A stretch of 64,000 bases of DNA from Sisyra terminalis (GCA_958496175.1 OY292280.1:14074001-14138000); one strand, 5' to 3'. Shown: positions 24,425 to 46,250, numbered from the stretch's first letter. Program-made: numbers and translations. The notes: generated by a model not told the origin, from the letters alone.

Positions 24425-25660
24425 GTTTATTGTCATTTACCGTCGCTTGATAACCCTTATGGTTTTTAGCGACTCTAGGGTTAATAAAATCCGAATATCA
24501 AGAAATATTGAAAATTTGCTCGATATGGATTCGAACCCAACACCTACCGGTTTTGGAGTATCCATCTTGACCACTCGGCCACCATTCCTATATATAAAGT
24601 AAGCAGATTTATAATTTATCAAACGTACAATAACGACATATGCAAAAACTTTCAACTTTAAACATAACAACGATACATCAATGTATCGCTGGTTGCATAA
24701 CCAAATCAACTATAATTCACTTACGGTACATTTTTGTAATGGCATTTTCTTTGCTTAGGTATATATAAAGTAAACTTTATTTATTAGCAGGAAATATAAT
24801 TATGAAAATATTTGATAAATCTTAAAATAATATTAGTTTTTTAAATTTCTTTAAATGATTTATTTTTTTTAAATGTTATTTACCGTTGCTTTATAACAAC
24901 TAAGGACTTTAGCGACTCTAGGGTTAATAAAAATCCGTGTTCGAGAAATATTGAAAATTTGCTCGATACGAGATTTGAACCCAACGTCTATTAGTATGAA
25001 GCGGCCACTTTGACCAGTCAGCCACCAGTAGGTTTTATTTATTAGTAGAAAATATAATTATGAAAATGTTTAATAAATATCAAAATATTACTATTTTCTC
25101 TTTTAAGCGGATTTATTTTTTTAATTGTGATTTACCGTTGCTTTATTAACTGTCAAGGATTTCAGCGACTTTAGGGTTAATAAAAATCCGTATTCGAGAA
25201 ATATCGAAAATTTGCTCGATACGAGATTTGAACCCAACTCTTACCAGTTTTGGAATGGTCATCGTGACCACTCGGCCACCATTCCTATATATAAAGTAAG
25301 CAGATTTATAATTTATCAAACGTACAATAACGACATATGCAAAAACTTTCAACTTTAAACATAACAATGATACATCAATGTATCGCTGGTTGCATAACCA
25401 AAGCAATTATAATTCATTTACAGTACATTTTTCTAATGGCATTTTCTTTGCTTAGGTATATATATATAGTAAACTTTATTTATTAGCAGGAAAAATAATT
25501 ATGAAAATTGTTAATAAATCTCATAATAATATTGATATTGTTTGAAAATTAAATAGTTTTTTTTTTGAATTGTTATTTACTGTCGGTTTATAATTGCCAA
25601 GGTTTTTAGCGACTCTAGGGTTACTAAAAATCCGTATTCGAGAAATATTGAAAATAGCTA
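24425..25660 (-). mobile_element. Array of four tRNA-derived SINE copies with a segmental duplication
   Basis: Copies lie at about 24430-24592, 24885-25028, 25130-25287 and 25572-25655 (partial), all on the minus strand. The best copy has a Ser/Leu-type A box tggccgagtgg (24571-24581) and a B box ggttcgaatcc (24527-24537), followed by a shared body through taaccctagagtcgctaaaa to the cggtaaat end. The acceptor-stem bases do not pair, so this is a SINE head and not a tRNA gene. The DNA between copies is also repeated (24595-24880 and 25290-25565), so a unit of about 690 bp carrying SINEs was duplicated in tandem. The two ORFs here that begin with near-identical residues reflect this duplication. 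Confidence 0.7.
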
Positions 25661-27030
25661 AACCCGGCAGACGTTGTCCTGCTAGCCAATAGTTGTATAT
25701 AGATAAATTGAATTTAGGAAAAAAAAGTTTGAGAATTATTAGAATCACCTTCCTTATCATCCTGCAGAATCCCTCGTTGTACCAATTATAATTCATCTTA
25801 AATATATACATTAATCAATTACGTTTTGAGAACCTCTACCTCTAAAAATCACTATACGATCATAACAATCAAGTATTGACAGTTAACGATTATTGTATTG
25901 ACCGTTGAAAAAGCCGTTTTTTTGCGATCGCAAGTATATTACTGACGCAAGAAAAGGGAAAAACAATCATTAAAACAGATTTTATATCGTGAAAAAATTT
26001 GAGCTAAATGGATGCAAAACTTTTTGAGTTTTTGAAATCTGCACAAACCAACATAACAATTCTATATAAGTAGATAAAACATAGAATATTCAATGCTTAT
26101 TTCAATCAAAAATTGTCTGAGGTGGCCAACCCGCAAGATGTATCATACTTTTATAAAATGTATACATTTTATAATGACCATAGTGGTGAAAATCAATATA
26201 TTATAAATGTTTACAGTGTATCTAAATTTACTATGGATAATTTGAGATATAACTCCAAAGAAACTCCTGGAGTTATGATGCATTTCCGAAGTGACCCGCA
26301 ATACAATTTGGGTTGACCACTCCTGATTTAAAATATGCTGATTGTTTGATATCTTACAAAAGAACATAGATATTTAATTAGAGTCCAATTTATATCCAAT
26401 TAATGGATGTCCATTTAATTATTTTAATCGGGCTTCTTCTAAATGCAACTTTTATTATTAATAATGAAACGTAAATAGGCAACCTTTTTTTCCGAATAAA
26501 AATTAGTTGAACTTGATTACAAAGTTTCTATCAAATCAGTAAAGCTGTCTTCAGATTGGAACCATAAGTAAAACCAGCATAATTGGTACAGCTATTTAGA
26601 TTAGACTTGTTTGTGACCTTTATACTTATTTTTGGCGAAACACGTCTAAGATGTACCTGAAAACAAAATATTATCAAAATCAATAAACCTGTTATTGAAT
26701 CATACGAAAAAATGCAGGTAGGCAGAAGTTTACATTTGAATTATCTACCTTTGATCCATAATGATCAATATTGTGACCGAAACCGGCTGAATTCCGAGCT
26801 GATAAGAAATTGCAAATGATTCTCTACCTGCTATCAACGGGTGGTATGAAATTAACATAATTACAGCTTGAGGTCCAAAATGTTTGAAAAAGGTAAGCTC
26901 AAAGGTGTTACTAATGGATTTGGTAACAGATGTTAATGTAATTATAATTAAGAATAAATAATAAATACCTCAAACTGGTTCCAAGTTCCTTAAACGATAT
27001 ATTTAAAGCTGCCATTCTCTCATTTTGACC
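25660..27030 (-). mobile_element. Second, inverted copy of the PHD-intron TE
   Basis: This is the reverse complement of about 13190-14535. The element end with cccggcagacgttgtcctgc is at 25665-25684, and the far boundary lies near ttaaagctgccattctctca (about 27002-27021). Identity is high but not perfect, with small indels. It truncates the fourth SINE copy on its left. Confidence 0.65.
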
Positions 27031-27689
27031 TCATATGCATACGAAAAATCTTTAAATTCTCACCTCTTAATGATTTTACGGACTTATAGATATATTTCTA
27101 AACATATTTTTGTTTTTTTCTTTTTGTATTCCTCGAAATTGTATTGTTCTTTTGGCCAATTTGATCCAAAGATCGCTATTAATCAGGGACTGGAAGCTTA
27201 CTGGAAATATTCCTGTTTTCTTTAGTACATCCTTAAATATATTTGTTTTTTGGGCGAAACGACATCATTCGTAAACTACTATTTAGTTTTTGAATATTGG
27301 CCAAGGAGTTTTTACAATAATTTCCTATCCCATAAACTAATGAGCGTAATGGATCTAGGATGGGACCAATTGGGGCAATTTTACTTTTCCACCAGTACAA
27401 CATAACCCAGTAGATTCACTTCTGTATTTTAAGGCCTTACAATATTGGCAAATGATTGTCATTTCCCCAATTGTTCCATATTATAACAAATATTAAGTAA
27501 AATATGTAAATAACACATAAATTAAATAAATAAAAATGCCAAATTCAAACGGTTGCTAGGCGTTTTTAAAAATAAATCACAGGCATCAATAGTTACAAAT
27601 AGTGTATAGGCAAGTAAGCGTAAAAATTTGCAGAAGATGTCGAGGGACATGTTAATCTTCTGGAGGTATAAAATACACTTTATATCCGA

Positions 27690-27840
27690 TTCCCATGCCT
27701 ACCGAATATACATAGAAAATTTCATGAAAATTGGTCCAGCCGTTTTTGAGTTATAAATAGTATAACTAACACGACTTTCTTTTATTTATATAGATTTGCT
27801 CGATACGAGATTTGAACCCTACGTAGGACACCAGTAGGCT
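27690..27840 (+). mobile_element. Non-LTR retrotransposon 3' tail with an adjoining SINE fragment
   Basis: The text tttcatgaaaattggtccag followed by ccgtttttgagttataa is a widespread 3' end of RTE-like elements in arthropods. It abuts a SINE B-box fragment (ctcgatacgagatttgaacc). No reverse-transcriptase frame is present. Confidence 0.45.
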
Positions 27841-30800
27841 AGATTTATTTCTTTTTTGTGAATAAAATTACTGTTGATTTACTTACCTATATTTAATTGT
27901 ACTTCCACCCCCTAATATATTCTTCTCACCTCATTTACTTGTAAAATGAAATATTTTCATTGGATGAAATTCAAATGAATTATTGTTCGGTGGTATGTCC
28001 CAATGGTGTTCGATACAGCATGGACTATAACCATTGTTATTTTTGGGGGAAAATCGTCAAAATTTAAAATGGTTGTTTTTCATGGTTCCAATCTAAAGTT
28101 CCTAAAGTGAAATTGTAGGAATTTTGAAAGAAAAAAATGACTTCGACAAACAATTTATTATACATATTTATTAATTTTATATTAATAATTGATAGTTTAT
28201 TTTTTTATTAGATTTATTTAAAGGTACAGCGTTTGAAATGTTGGTTTACACCTAATCAAAATTTACATAACAATGGCAGAATCACGAAGTTATTTCACAT
28301 GAATTTTCTAGTCTTTTATTAAAAATACACATTTTCATTATAGTAAAAGTTTGCTTGTTTTGCAAATAAGGGCGTTTTCTATATATTTTCAAAGGTTTTT
28401 TTTTTTATCCAAAGATTTATATTTACAAACATTTAAAAATGCAATCACGTTACGCTTCAATTTCATTTAAGGAACGTTCGAGCACAAGGGGGTTCCTAAG
28501 TCATAAAAAATTTCAACAAATTTTTGGCTAATTTTTTATAATATATACATTTTGTATTTTTTTGGCTCAAATATCAAGGATAACACAATTAAATTAAATT
28601 CATCTAAACAAATATTTCATCTACAAAACCTTTTGTACAGCATAAAAAACTTATAACAAATACTTATTACATATAATAGTATCAGTTGGCTTCTTTGTCT
28701 TTCACTGATACTTCAAAAGACTATAATTTAATATATGAGATTCAACTATAATATTAAAAGAATGTGAACGACAAAGATATTCGAAATAAAAACAAAAGAA
28801 GTATCATAGTACCAATACAAAGATGTCCAAAATTTGCCAAAAAATACACAAATTATAAATATTACTTTTCTTGTTTGAAAAAATGAAATTACAAAAAATA
28901 CGCTAATAAATTTTTGTTTATATAGTATAGTGACTTATGGTTCAATTAATATTATGTAACACTGTTTTGGGTAGAAAGAGAAGGTTGCATTAATGTTTCC
29001 TAAATCAAGGGGTGAGATTAAAGAATTAATATGGTTGGATATAATTAATGCAATTAATATTGTAGGCTACACAGAACAGATGGTGGGGGTGTGAGATTTA
29101 GATGAAAAAAAAATGTATTGTTGGTTAAATAAAAGCAAGAACATTGTTGAGTCGAATTGACGAGACTTTAGGCCTCCGAAATAAATTTTGATAGGCCGAA
29201 TTTTTGGCGCATGTCTTTTAGTGACATCACTTTTTGGCAACGTTGCATGTAATTTTCGCTTTTCTTGCTAAATTTGCAAGATGACTCGATTTATTTGTGA
29301 ATTAAAATAAAAACAAAGAAAACAATGAGACGTTGCCAGATTAGTAATGTGGCTAATAGGGACGTGAGCCGACTTCTTAATAGGAAAAGTCATAAAATTT
29401 TTGTAGGTGTATTATAATAAAAATGTTGATATGCATTTTTTTCTTATGAAATCAAGGCAACGGAATGAATATTTGGATGTACAACAATGACAGAAAGTAT
29501 TTATAATATGCGCGCCATCTATCCGTTCGAAATATGGTTATATTACACTATTTAAAATAAGCCGAACGTGGAATGATAATAGGTAGGTTTTTGCAAGAAA
29601 TTTAAATTGGTTCAAATGATTTGATATTGCAGATTTCCTTTGGGATATCCAGATTTCCTAATTTAGTTAAACAAAAATTGTCCCGAAATATAACGAAATA
29701 AGACGAGCGAAACCGAAAGCGAAAGTTGAAACGCCATATAGCTTATTCTACGAATTAAATTCCTTCACAATTCCTTAAGTTTTCCCTTATTTACAAAATA
29801 TTTTCATTTGATCGACCATATTAGCAATAGTAAAATATTTTTTAAAGATTCAACATTTTTTTACAATATATAATTTTATGTATATATAGATATATTTATG
29901 CATATATCTATAGATATATTATCATTTTTTACATTTTCTTTTTAATTTAAATATTTTATAGATTGCCTTACATTAACTAACGAATCACCAATTTGTTAGA
30001 CACTAAACAATATTTAACAGTATATAAAAATTAAAATTAAAAAAATGAATCAAAATTGTTCGTTTACATATTGCTTTTGTTTATAATACATCATTTTTAA
30101 GTAAAACAATTCAATAATTCTGATTCATTTTTAATAACAAACATAATTTTATAATAGTAGTTCAATTCGACAGTACTTTTGGTAAAAAATACAAATGGCA
30201 AGATATGTCCGTGTAAAACAAAGATGGCCAACGTTGAACACGTGCGTATTAAAAAAGTGGTGTAATGCGCATGGTGATTTTGCGCAATGCGTCAAGTGAA
30301 CATTTTGGAAAATGGATTCGTATGTGATTAAGTTGGCCATCTGGGGTAAAAAATATCGAATCGAAAAACTACTAAAATCATTAACAGGAATTGTAGTACA
30401 TTAACATTTAGTAGCAAATTAATGTCGAAATAACCACCCCATATTAGATAAATAAAATAACAGATCAAATATTAATGAGATTGAGGAAAAAGAGAGCGAT
30501 TTTCATTGTCAAATTATATATTCTCTCCTCGTCAAATCGTTTTCATTCGTACAAATATGATTTATTTAATATATTAGAATTAATTTTATATATATAATAT
30601 ATATTTATACATATATTATATATTGATTATATATGTATATATACCTATATTAAAATCTACATGATTGTAGGCATTTATAGAAAATAGAGAACTTTCAACA
30701 TATTTTTTGCGTTTTTCTTTTAAAGTGGAATGTCAGTTAAGGTAAATAGATTCAATTGTACACAGTACCTAGTTAAATTGGACACAATCAAATTAACGGA

Positions 30801-33019
30801 ATAACCCGAGCATTGACGAACAAAAGATCTGGTTCTTGTTAAAACCCAAAACACGAGCGATTGGTATCAAAAAGAGACAAAAAATCAGGTATAATTATCA
30901 AGAATCATTATCCCGAATTTCAATCGTAGAAAAGACCACTCTTGGAAATTTTGGTTAGTTTTTATGAGGGATGCGCTGTCATCATGCGCTATTCATTTGT
31001 TTTCAATGCGTGATTATTGCGCAAATCGTCCAACCGTACTCGGCTATGTTGGAAATGCAGATTTCAAATTTATCAATAAACATTTAATATATTCAATACA
31101 GTATATGTTTAAAATTTTTATATTTACTTTTAACATATAATTATTCGAAACATTTTTGATACTTTCTACTGCCGCAAAAACACAATTTTATTATATTTTT
31201 TTTGTTACAAATAGTACCAGAGTGTATCGGATGGTGTCTCAAAAGAAGACGAACCGTACCGATTAAGTTGATTTAGGTTTACGGAAGTATCAATCAATTA
31301 TAATTTATGTTTTCAACAAAACACAGCCCTGTAAATAATTTTATTTTGCCGATCGGACTTTCGGTGTAGTCCGGATGGCGCATTATTTAAATCTTTAAAT
31401 AAAGGCCCCCAATTATTCAATGAAAAAAACCGAATTGGAACTTCTTGCCGTCATGAAATTTTTCTGTATCACACGTTTCATGAACGAACAAGATTACGCT
31501 CGTTGTAAAACGGAATTGCGTGAATTTCGAGGCCGCACGCGCAGCCACGTTAGTTTCGAGACCACCGCGCAGTCGCGTAATATAGAGACGGCGCGCGCAA
31601 CCGCGCGAATTCACCCATTTCACGTTACGTGAGATGTTAGAGAGCTTGAAGAGTATTTGAACAAGAACATTTCCATTAATTCGAAAATTATTCATATAGA
31701 CCAACCACAAAAACCAGGTCAAACTTTATAAATTTAACGATTGTCAAACAAAAATCGAAACAAGTGGAAGCATATTTATACAGTTTCATCAAAGGTGGCC
31801 GTTCTTTAAATACGATCTCATCCGATTAAAACCGAACATGTCGAAGGAAATCACTCGTCCATATTCGGTTAATTTCGCATGAAAACGCAGTCAAGAAACG
31901 TCTAACGTAAAACTTTCAAAAATTAAGTTAATACCTTCCTGAGACCATCCTTTTATAATCTACTATCGATATGTATTATATCTCAGAAATTTCTTTTGTT
32001 ACATTCAAAAAATATTTTTTTACATAAAAATATTTTTAAAAAAATGGAACATTCTTTCTTATTCAAAATATATTCTGTGTGTTTTTTTTTTAGATTAGAA
32101 AAAGAAAATTATATTTAATGCTGCAATTCAGAAAATTGCCCAATTTCACGAAAAGCTATATTATTTTAATATACATTACACATATATGATTAAAATCTTG
32201 TGCTTCACAAATTTGTGCTTAAGGAGTCGGTTTAAGTACCATTTTCCATACTTTTGGAATGTTAGTTTCTTGAAGTGTACAAATAATTAGTTTTTTTTCA
32301 ATTCAAAATTTCTATGCGCCGACGCAATGGGCGAAGTTTTTTTACCTTTAATATGACCATATGGATTTTAAATTGAGAAATGAATTTTGTTATTACATTT
32401 CTTATACAGAGTCGGATTTAACTTTTATTGATATTAACAAAACCTGAACCCATAAGAATAAAACAGAGATGTAATATAGAGAATTCGTGTTTCATGAATA
32501 TTTTAGAAGGGCATATTCAGAGAAGAGAGACATATCTAACATCAATTCAAATGGAAGGTAAAAACGTGATCTAGCATTTCTAAAACAAAGCAATAGATGG
32601 TATTGTCATGCAAAATATTACATAAATATTACCACATATTTCAAAATGTCTTTAAGTACCTTTTTATTAATAGGGATACAACATGAGCACTCTATACTAT
32701 ATCTCTATAGCTCTGTAAATTTTTGGTCTTTTGGGCATATTCTAGGTATTTTAAGTGGGCAGCGTACAATAACACTTTTCCAGGCTGCTTTTCCGCGATG
32801 TTATCTCACAAGTGGTATAGTGAATTAAATGTCGCTATTTGTTATAGAAGTTTCGCATGGGGCTCAAAGATATATAAATTATGGAAATTATTGGTACACT
32901 TCATGGTGAGAGAGTAAAAGAAAAGAACAAAGAGGTGAATGTAAAAATGCAGCAGTAGTTTTCGAGATTGGGGAAAAAGATTCGTTTAGTAAGTAGTGTT
33001 TGGCCGAATTTTGGAGGAA
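27841..33019. other. AT-rich DNA downstream of CaMKI; probable long 3' UTR in part
   Basis: This lies 3' of the CaMKI stop on the minus strand. Its right part may be 3' UTR, but no poly(A) signal can be singled out. It contains TA-repeat stretches (29870-29960 and 30580-30650), a decayed family B copy (about 29200-29365), the inverted partner of the 2455-2545 repeat (about 32545-32625) and a striking GC-rich patch (31528-31612). No convincing coding frame was found. Confidence 0.5.
31528..31612. other. GC-rich, CpG-dense patch
   Basis: About 85 bp are dense in GCGC and CGCG, for example gaggccgcacgcgcagccac and acggcgcgcgcaaccgcgcg, in DNA that is otherwise strongly AT-rich for several kilobases. 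The open frames through it (31420-31632 plus, 31417-31722 minus) have no family resemblance. It could be a promoter-like island or a foreign insertion end. Confidence 0.45.
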
Positions 33020-41706
<8,687 letters not shown>

Positions 41707-41804
41707 TTTGTTAAAAAATTTTCAGATATGATATTTGATTTATTTCATATAGCCACACACATACAGATAGATATGAAGCATTTGCTTTTGTAAATGCCAG
41801 AACG

Positions 41805-41814
41805 GCGCATGCGC
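41805..41814. promoter_or_regulatory. NRF-1/EWG-like site upstream of CaMKI
   Basis: The palindrome gcgcatgcgc lies 99 bp upstream of the CaMKI ATG. It matches the NRF-1/Erect wing consensus and its position fits a promoter-proximal element. Function is inferred. Confidence 0.5.
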
Positions 41815-43790
41815 GAACATTCTCCACAGTGATTGGTGGATGGCAGATGTTTCCAAGTTCGAAGCCCATTTTTTTTTTATTCAAAAGCCTTGATTTACAT
41901 CAATTAAATGAAAAAAACTGGAATATTTCTTTATCATAAAAAAATATTCAATAAATAAATATCAATACAAAAGCTATAATCATAAAATGTGTAGGTATAT
42001 CAGTCATATTTTCACCTCCATGCGATTGAACCTGCCAATCAGGATCAGGAACCCAGGATTAAATTCCAGGAATTTTTATTTTCACAACAAATGTTATGAT
42101 CATACTACGTCTTTAAAATGTCAAATAAAAAATAAACTTTTTTTTTTAAATCAAAGATTATTTTCTTTTTTATTTCCTAAAACAATATAATAACGATATT
42201 ATATAAGAGAATAGAACCACAAAAACATAGCACTTTCTTTTGTTTTGCTATTTTTTTTTTTTGGGCTTAAGTTCCTTTTAAAACAATCAAATAATAACTG
42301 GCCTAAAAGGCACATAAGGCTTATTGGTATTTATACATTTATGATATTTTCAGTCCTTTGAAAATATGATTTAATCAATTTAATTTTCTTCTTGAAACCA
42401 CATCGATGGTCATTCATTCTTCGACCTTTAGGGATTCCTCAATTGTTTCATTTATGTTTTGATGTTCATTTATTTTTTTCCGCAGGACTCCAAGAAATAG
42501 GAATGGGGTTCTGAAAATGGGATATAAATGGAGATTTTCAGGATAAGGTTAATTAAGCCTCAATACTGCAGCCTCAGGACTTATTGAGTTTCCTGGGTTC
42601 CTACTTCATCTAGGTACCGTGAATGGTGTTGTTGGAAGTTCGATGTCTAGCGGATCATGTAGGCGATCCAACTAGTTGGATTGTTGGATTGAACCACTCG
42701 AAATTGTTTTCTTGTAAGATCAAGTATTTCAGTAGTTAGATTCAGGAATAGTTTTCCTTAAAATGGGACATTAAAGCATCAAAGATAGTGGTTCTTGAGA
42801 TAAAGGAATTATTCAACTGTTTTAATGTCCGATTGGAAAAAAATTATTTGTAAAAATTGTGTTTTATTATATTTATTTTAGAGGAGATTCTTAATGAATT
42901 TTTAACGTTATCGAGAAGGAAAGGGTGACAATATTAGACAACAAGGGGATGGGGTTGGGATTAAAAAAATCGGGCAATTTTTACGAATGACCCCTAAAGA
43001 CGAATGAGTCAATGAAGCCAATAGTAATACATAATTTTGTATTGACCGTATTAAAACCGATTACTCTAGGCAAAAGTCATATACATATGTGAAATGCAAA
43101 ATGCATACCTTGCAGAACCTCATTGGCTAAAATAGGCCCAAAATAACACTTTTCCTTATGTAATATCAAATTTTATTTCATACTAATTGATACCCTCGAC
43201 TTCGTTTCAATGATATATTTTCTATATTAATAGTATTAATAAAGGAAGAGATAATTTAAGTCACCTTATCAATGTAATACCAAATATGTATCCAAATGTG
43301 TGGCATGTTTACAAGGAATAAGACATAAATATTTTCCTTTTCTCTAAATAAGTACAAATAAGAAATACATTATCTGATTATTTGAAATAAGAAGTGGTAA
43401 TAATATGTTATGTTAATTATTAATGCAAATTTCAGGGACTAAATGATTAATAAATACCTATAGAATTTAAAAGTAAAGACTGACTTATTATAATTACCTT
43501 TTTTTTCTACGAAAACATGACCTTATATGGAAGATTCGGCCGAAACTGAGACAGATGCCAAAATTCGGTTTCGGCCGTAAGAATTAAAAAATAAATAAAT
43601 AAAATTAGAGCTAAGCATTAACATAACATATTACTATAATTTCTTATTTCAAATAAATTATTAACACTGAAATAAAGGGTTGATTTTAAAGAAATGTACC
43701 TAATATTACCATTTAAAATACGTTACGAATAACAAAATAATAAAAAAAAGTTACATAACAAAATTATGAAGGATATATCAGGATGTGGTA

Positions 43791-43955
43791 GACTAAACAA
43801 ATTAACAGTATTTTACTTCATTTATTTTAATTACGTTTCGTTGGGTTATTCCAACTTCATCATATTTACATGTTACCTGATGAAGTTGGAATAACCCAAC
43901 GAAACGTTGTAATTAAAATAAATGAAGTAAAACACTGTTAATTTGTTTGGTTTGT
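43791..43955. repeat. Palindrome with CTGATGAAG...CGAAACG motif (1)
   Basis: The arms, about 72 bp each (43791-43862 and 43878-43955), are nearly exact reverse complements. The centre-proximal text on the right arm is cctgatgaagttgg followed by ccaacgaaacg. Confidence 0.7.
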
Positions 43956-43963
43956 CACATCTT

Positions 43964-44189
43964 GAGGCTCGTGTGTACTTTAGCACACCCACAATCTGAC
44001 AACGTTGCATTTTCGACTTTGTTTTTAATTTAATTCGCGATTAAATAGGTCCATAATGAAAATTTAGCCACAAAAGAGAGAATTATACCATATTAGAATT
44101 GAATAAACAAAAATATCACGAATTAAATTAAAAACAAAGTCGAAAATGCAACGTTGTCAGATTATGGGTGTGCTAAAGTACACTTGAAT
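43964..44189. repeat. Family B1 foldback element
   Basis: Inverted ends tgtactttagcacacccac and gggtgtgctaaagtaca, with arms including acgttgcattttcgac. The copy is well preserved and directly abuts the palindrome at 43791-43955. Confidence 0.75.
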
Positions 44190-44344
44190 CCATCTTGATA
44201 TACCCTTCCCATTACTTTTTACCTAATATGTTTAAGTACACAAAATAGGAAGTACTCTTTCTTATATCATAAAAACAAAATGAGTTCTTCTAAACTTTGA
44301 TCAGTTTTCTTTCGAACTGAAAAATATTAAAAATAATAATATTA

Positions 44345-44580
44345 TTTATTTTTCGCAGGATAGTGGACTCAAAGGATGCAAATCCATATAATAATTATTA
44401 ATTTAGCGACACGTTTCGGTCCTTTATTAGGCCTTCATCAGGCATCTTAATATGAAGTACACAATTTACATCTCAATAACGGAGAAAATAAAGGACCGAA
44501 ACGTGTGGCTATTTTATTTATAATTAATACATGGATTTGCATCCTTTGAGTCCACTATCCTGCGAAAAATAAATAATATT
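44345..44580. repeat. Palindrome with CTGATGAAG...CGAAACG motif (2)
   Basis: The outer arms contain cgcaggatagtggactcaaa and its complement tttgagtccactatcctgcg. The inner parts carry cgtttcggtcctttattagg with cttcatcagg on the left and aaaggaccgaaacgtg on the right. Confidence 0.7.
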
Positions 44581-44869
44581 ATGTAAAGTATGGACACAAC
44601 CAATTTATCGATTAAAGATAATATTAAAAAAAAAAATTAATGACCTGATAGTTATCAGTATTCATAACTGAAGAATCATAATTTTTTAACATTTTTATCT
44701 CGGATTTAGTTTCGGCTTACTTTTTTCGCCGAAACCGAAAGTTTGGTTGGACACTACTACTAAACTATTTATAGTATAAATAAAACAGGTTTATTAACAA
44801 ACAATTGAAAAATTCAAATTTTATAATTTTCTTGACTAATCGGTATAGGGTTACTATGTAAATTTTCAA

Positions 44870-45075
44870 TAAACATTATTTATTTGATGAAGACAACCAT
44901 TCAGGTTATTTATGACCGTTTTTCATTGGAAAATTAGCCACGTTTCGTTATATATCATACCTTCATCAGGTTTCTGTGATTCAAGAAGCCTGATGAAGTT
45001 ACGATACGTAACGAAACGTAGCTAATTTGCAAATTAAAAAGATCTTAAATCACCTGAGTTGTCTTCTGGATTTAA
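44870..45075. repeat. Palindrome with CTGATGAAG...CGAAACG motif (3)
   Basis: The arms are less perfect than in the other two, but the motif is present on both strands: ccttcatcagg on the left, and cctgatgaagttacg followed by cgtaacgaaacg on the right. Confidence 0.6.
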
Positions 45076-45639
45076 TAAAAGCTGAGACCTGAGATTTTCC
45101 ATCTATAATTGATTTAATTAATTTACATATTTGTAGTGTAGGTTTTGGAAAAATTATCAAAATTGGGACTTTTTGATGTAAGAGACTAATCAATTTGATT
45201 AGTCTTCATGTTCATTAGAGTGGAAAAGCCTTGTAAGAAAAATTTTCCTGTTAGCTAAAAAAAAGTTATTTTTACCTCATTTGGGGTAATATACCCCGGT
45301 TCCCTGACCGCTGGGTTATAGGGAGTGTGATATTTTTGGGTGGATTTAACGAGAGGGTGGATTAAAGTAGTCAAGGGGATTATTTTAAAGGAAATTTTGG
45401 TAGTTATTTTGTCTAGAATATTGATGTAATAGTTGATAAGGATATCAAGGATTTTGGGATTTTTGGGGATTCTGAAAGGAAATTGGGTTTGGTAATTAGT
45501 TGTCGCGATTTTTGTTGGAGAAAGTGCTAGTTTTGTGTGGAATTTTTATAGTGGTATTATATTGGATGTGGAATTGAGCTGTTTTGGATGTAGGTATGGT
45601 TTGTTCGGCGTCGACATTAAAAAAAAATATATATCTTCT

Positions 45640-45694
45640 TGGGTGGTCCTCGTTTATATCTCTATACGTGTAGGGCATTTTATTAGACCACCCA
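45640..45694. promoter_or_regulatory. Ci/Gli site pair 1 upstream of patched
   Basis: TGGGTGGTC at 45640-45648 and GACCACCCA at 45686-45694 are exact, oppositely oriented copies of the Cubitus interruptus/Gli core, about 1.65 kb upstream of the patched ATG. Confidence 0.75.
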
Positions 45695-46195
45695 AGTGGA
45701 TGACAAAGGTGCACACAAAGTATGTGCCTCATCACACACAAAGTACCAACAAGAATCGTGGAAAAAATCATCGAAATTCGATCCACATTTAATTTGTCTC
45801 GTTTTCCGTATTTGGTCTCATAGTTACGCCATTTACGTGGTTCTGCCCGATTTCAGTGTTCACCCATTGACACGTTTTCTTTTGGGATGTAAAAAAAATT
45901 AATTGGCAACTTATCGCCTAGCCAATATTGGTATTTCAATTGAAAGGTACGTGGAGGTATTGATGGCAGATATTGGAATGAATACCGGTTTGGGCACGAT
46001 TCTTATTTCTCGCCAATTTTTGCCCAAGAAAATCGATATACTCTCAATTATTGAATCAAGACTCGGATGATTTTTCCGGTATGGCTTTTTCTGGTCGGAA
46101 ATATTCGGCATAGTCGAGCAAATTTAGTGGTGAAGAAGACTTTTAATTTGATAGAGAAATATGTCGTTTACGAGATATTGACGATATAGTCGATC

Positions 46196-46250
46196 TGGGT
46201 GGTCGTAAGTATCCATTGAGGACCACCCAAGAAGCGGATCGTGGGTGGGC
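46196..46250. promoter_or_regulatory. Ci/Gli site pair 2 upstream of patched
   Basis: TGGGTGGTC at 46196-46204 and GACCACCCA at 46221-46229 are exact and oppositely oriented, with a one-mismatch TGGGTGGGC at 46242-46250. The distance to the start codon is about 1.1 kb. Confidence 0.78.

Noticed and set aside
24527..24592. Possible tRNA gene on the minus strand
   Set aside because: A and B boxes are present, but the acceptor stem does not pair and the same head recurs with a fixed 3' body in several copies, so it is a SINE.
31417..31722. 101-codon minus ORF through the GC-rich patch
   Set aside because: No recognisable domain, an overlapping plus ORF of similar quality, and no splice context; the openness may come from local GC bias.
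43870..45040. Functional hammerhead ribozymes
   Set aside because: CTGATGA and GAAAC with a connecting stem are present, but with an extra A after CTGATGA and no visible stem III or cleavage site. Kept only as a motif observation.
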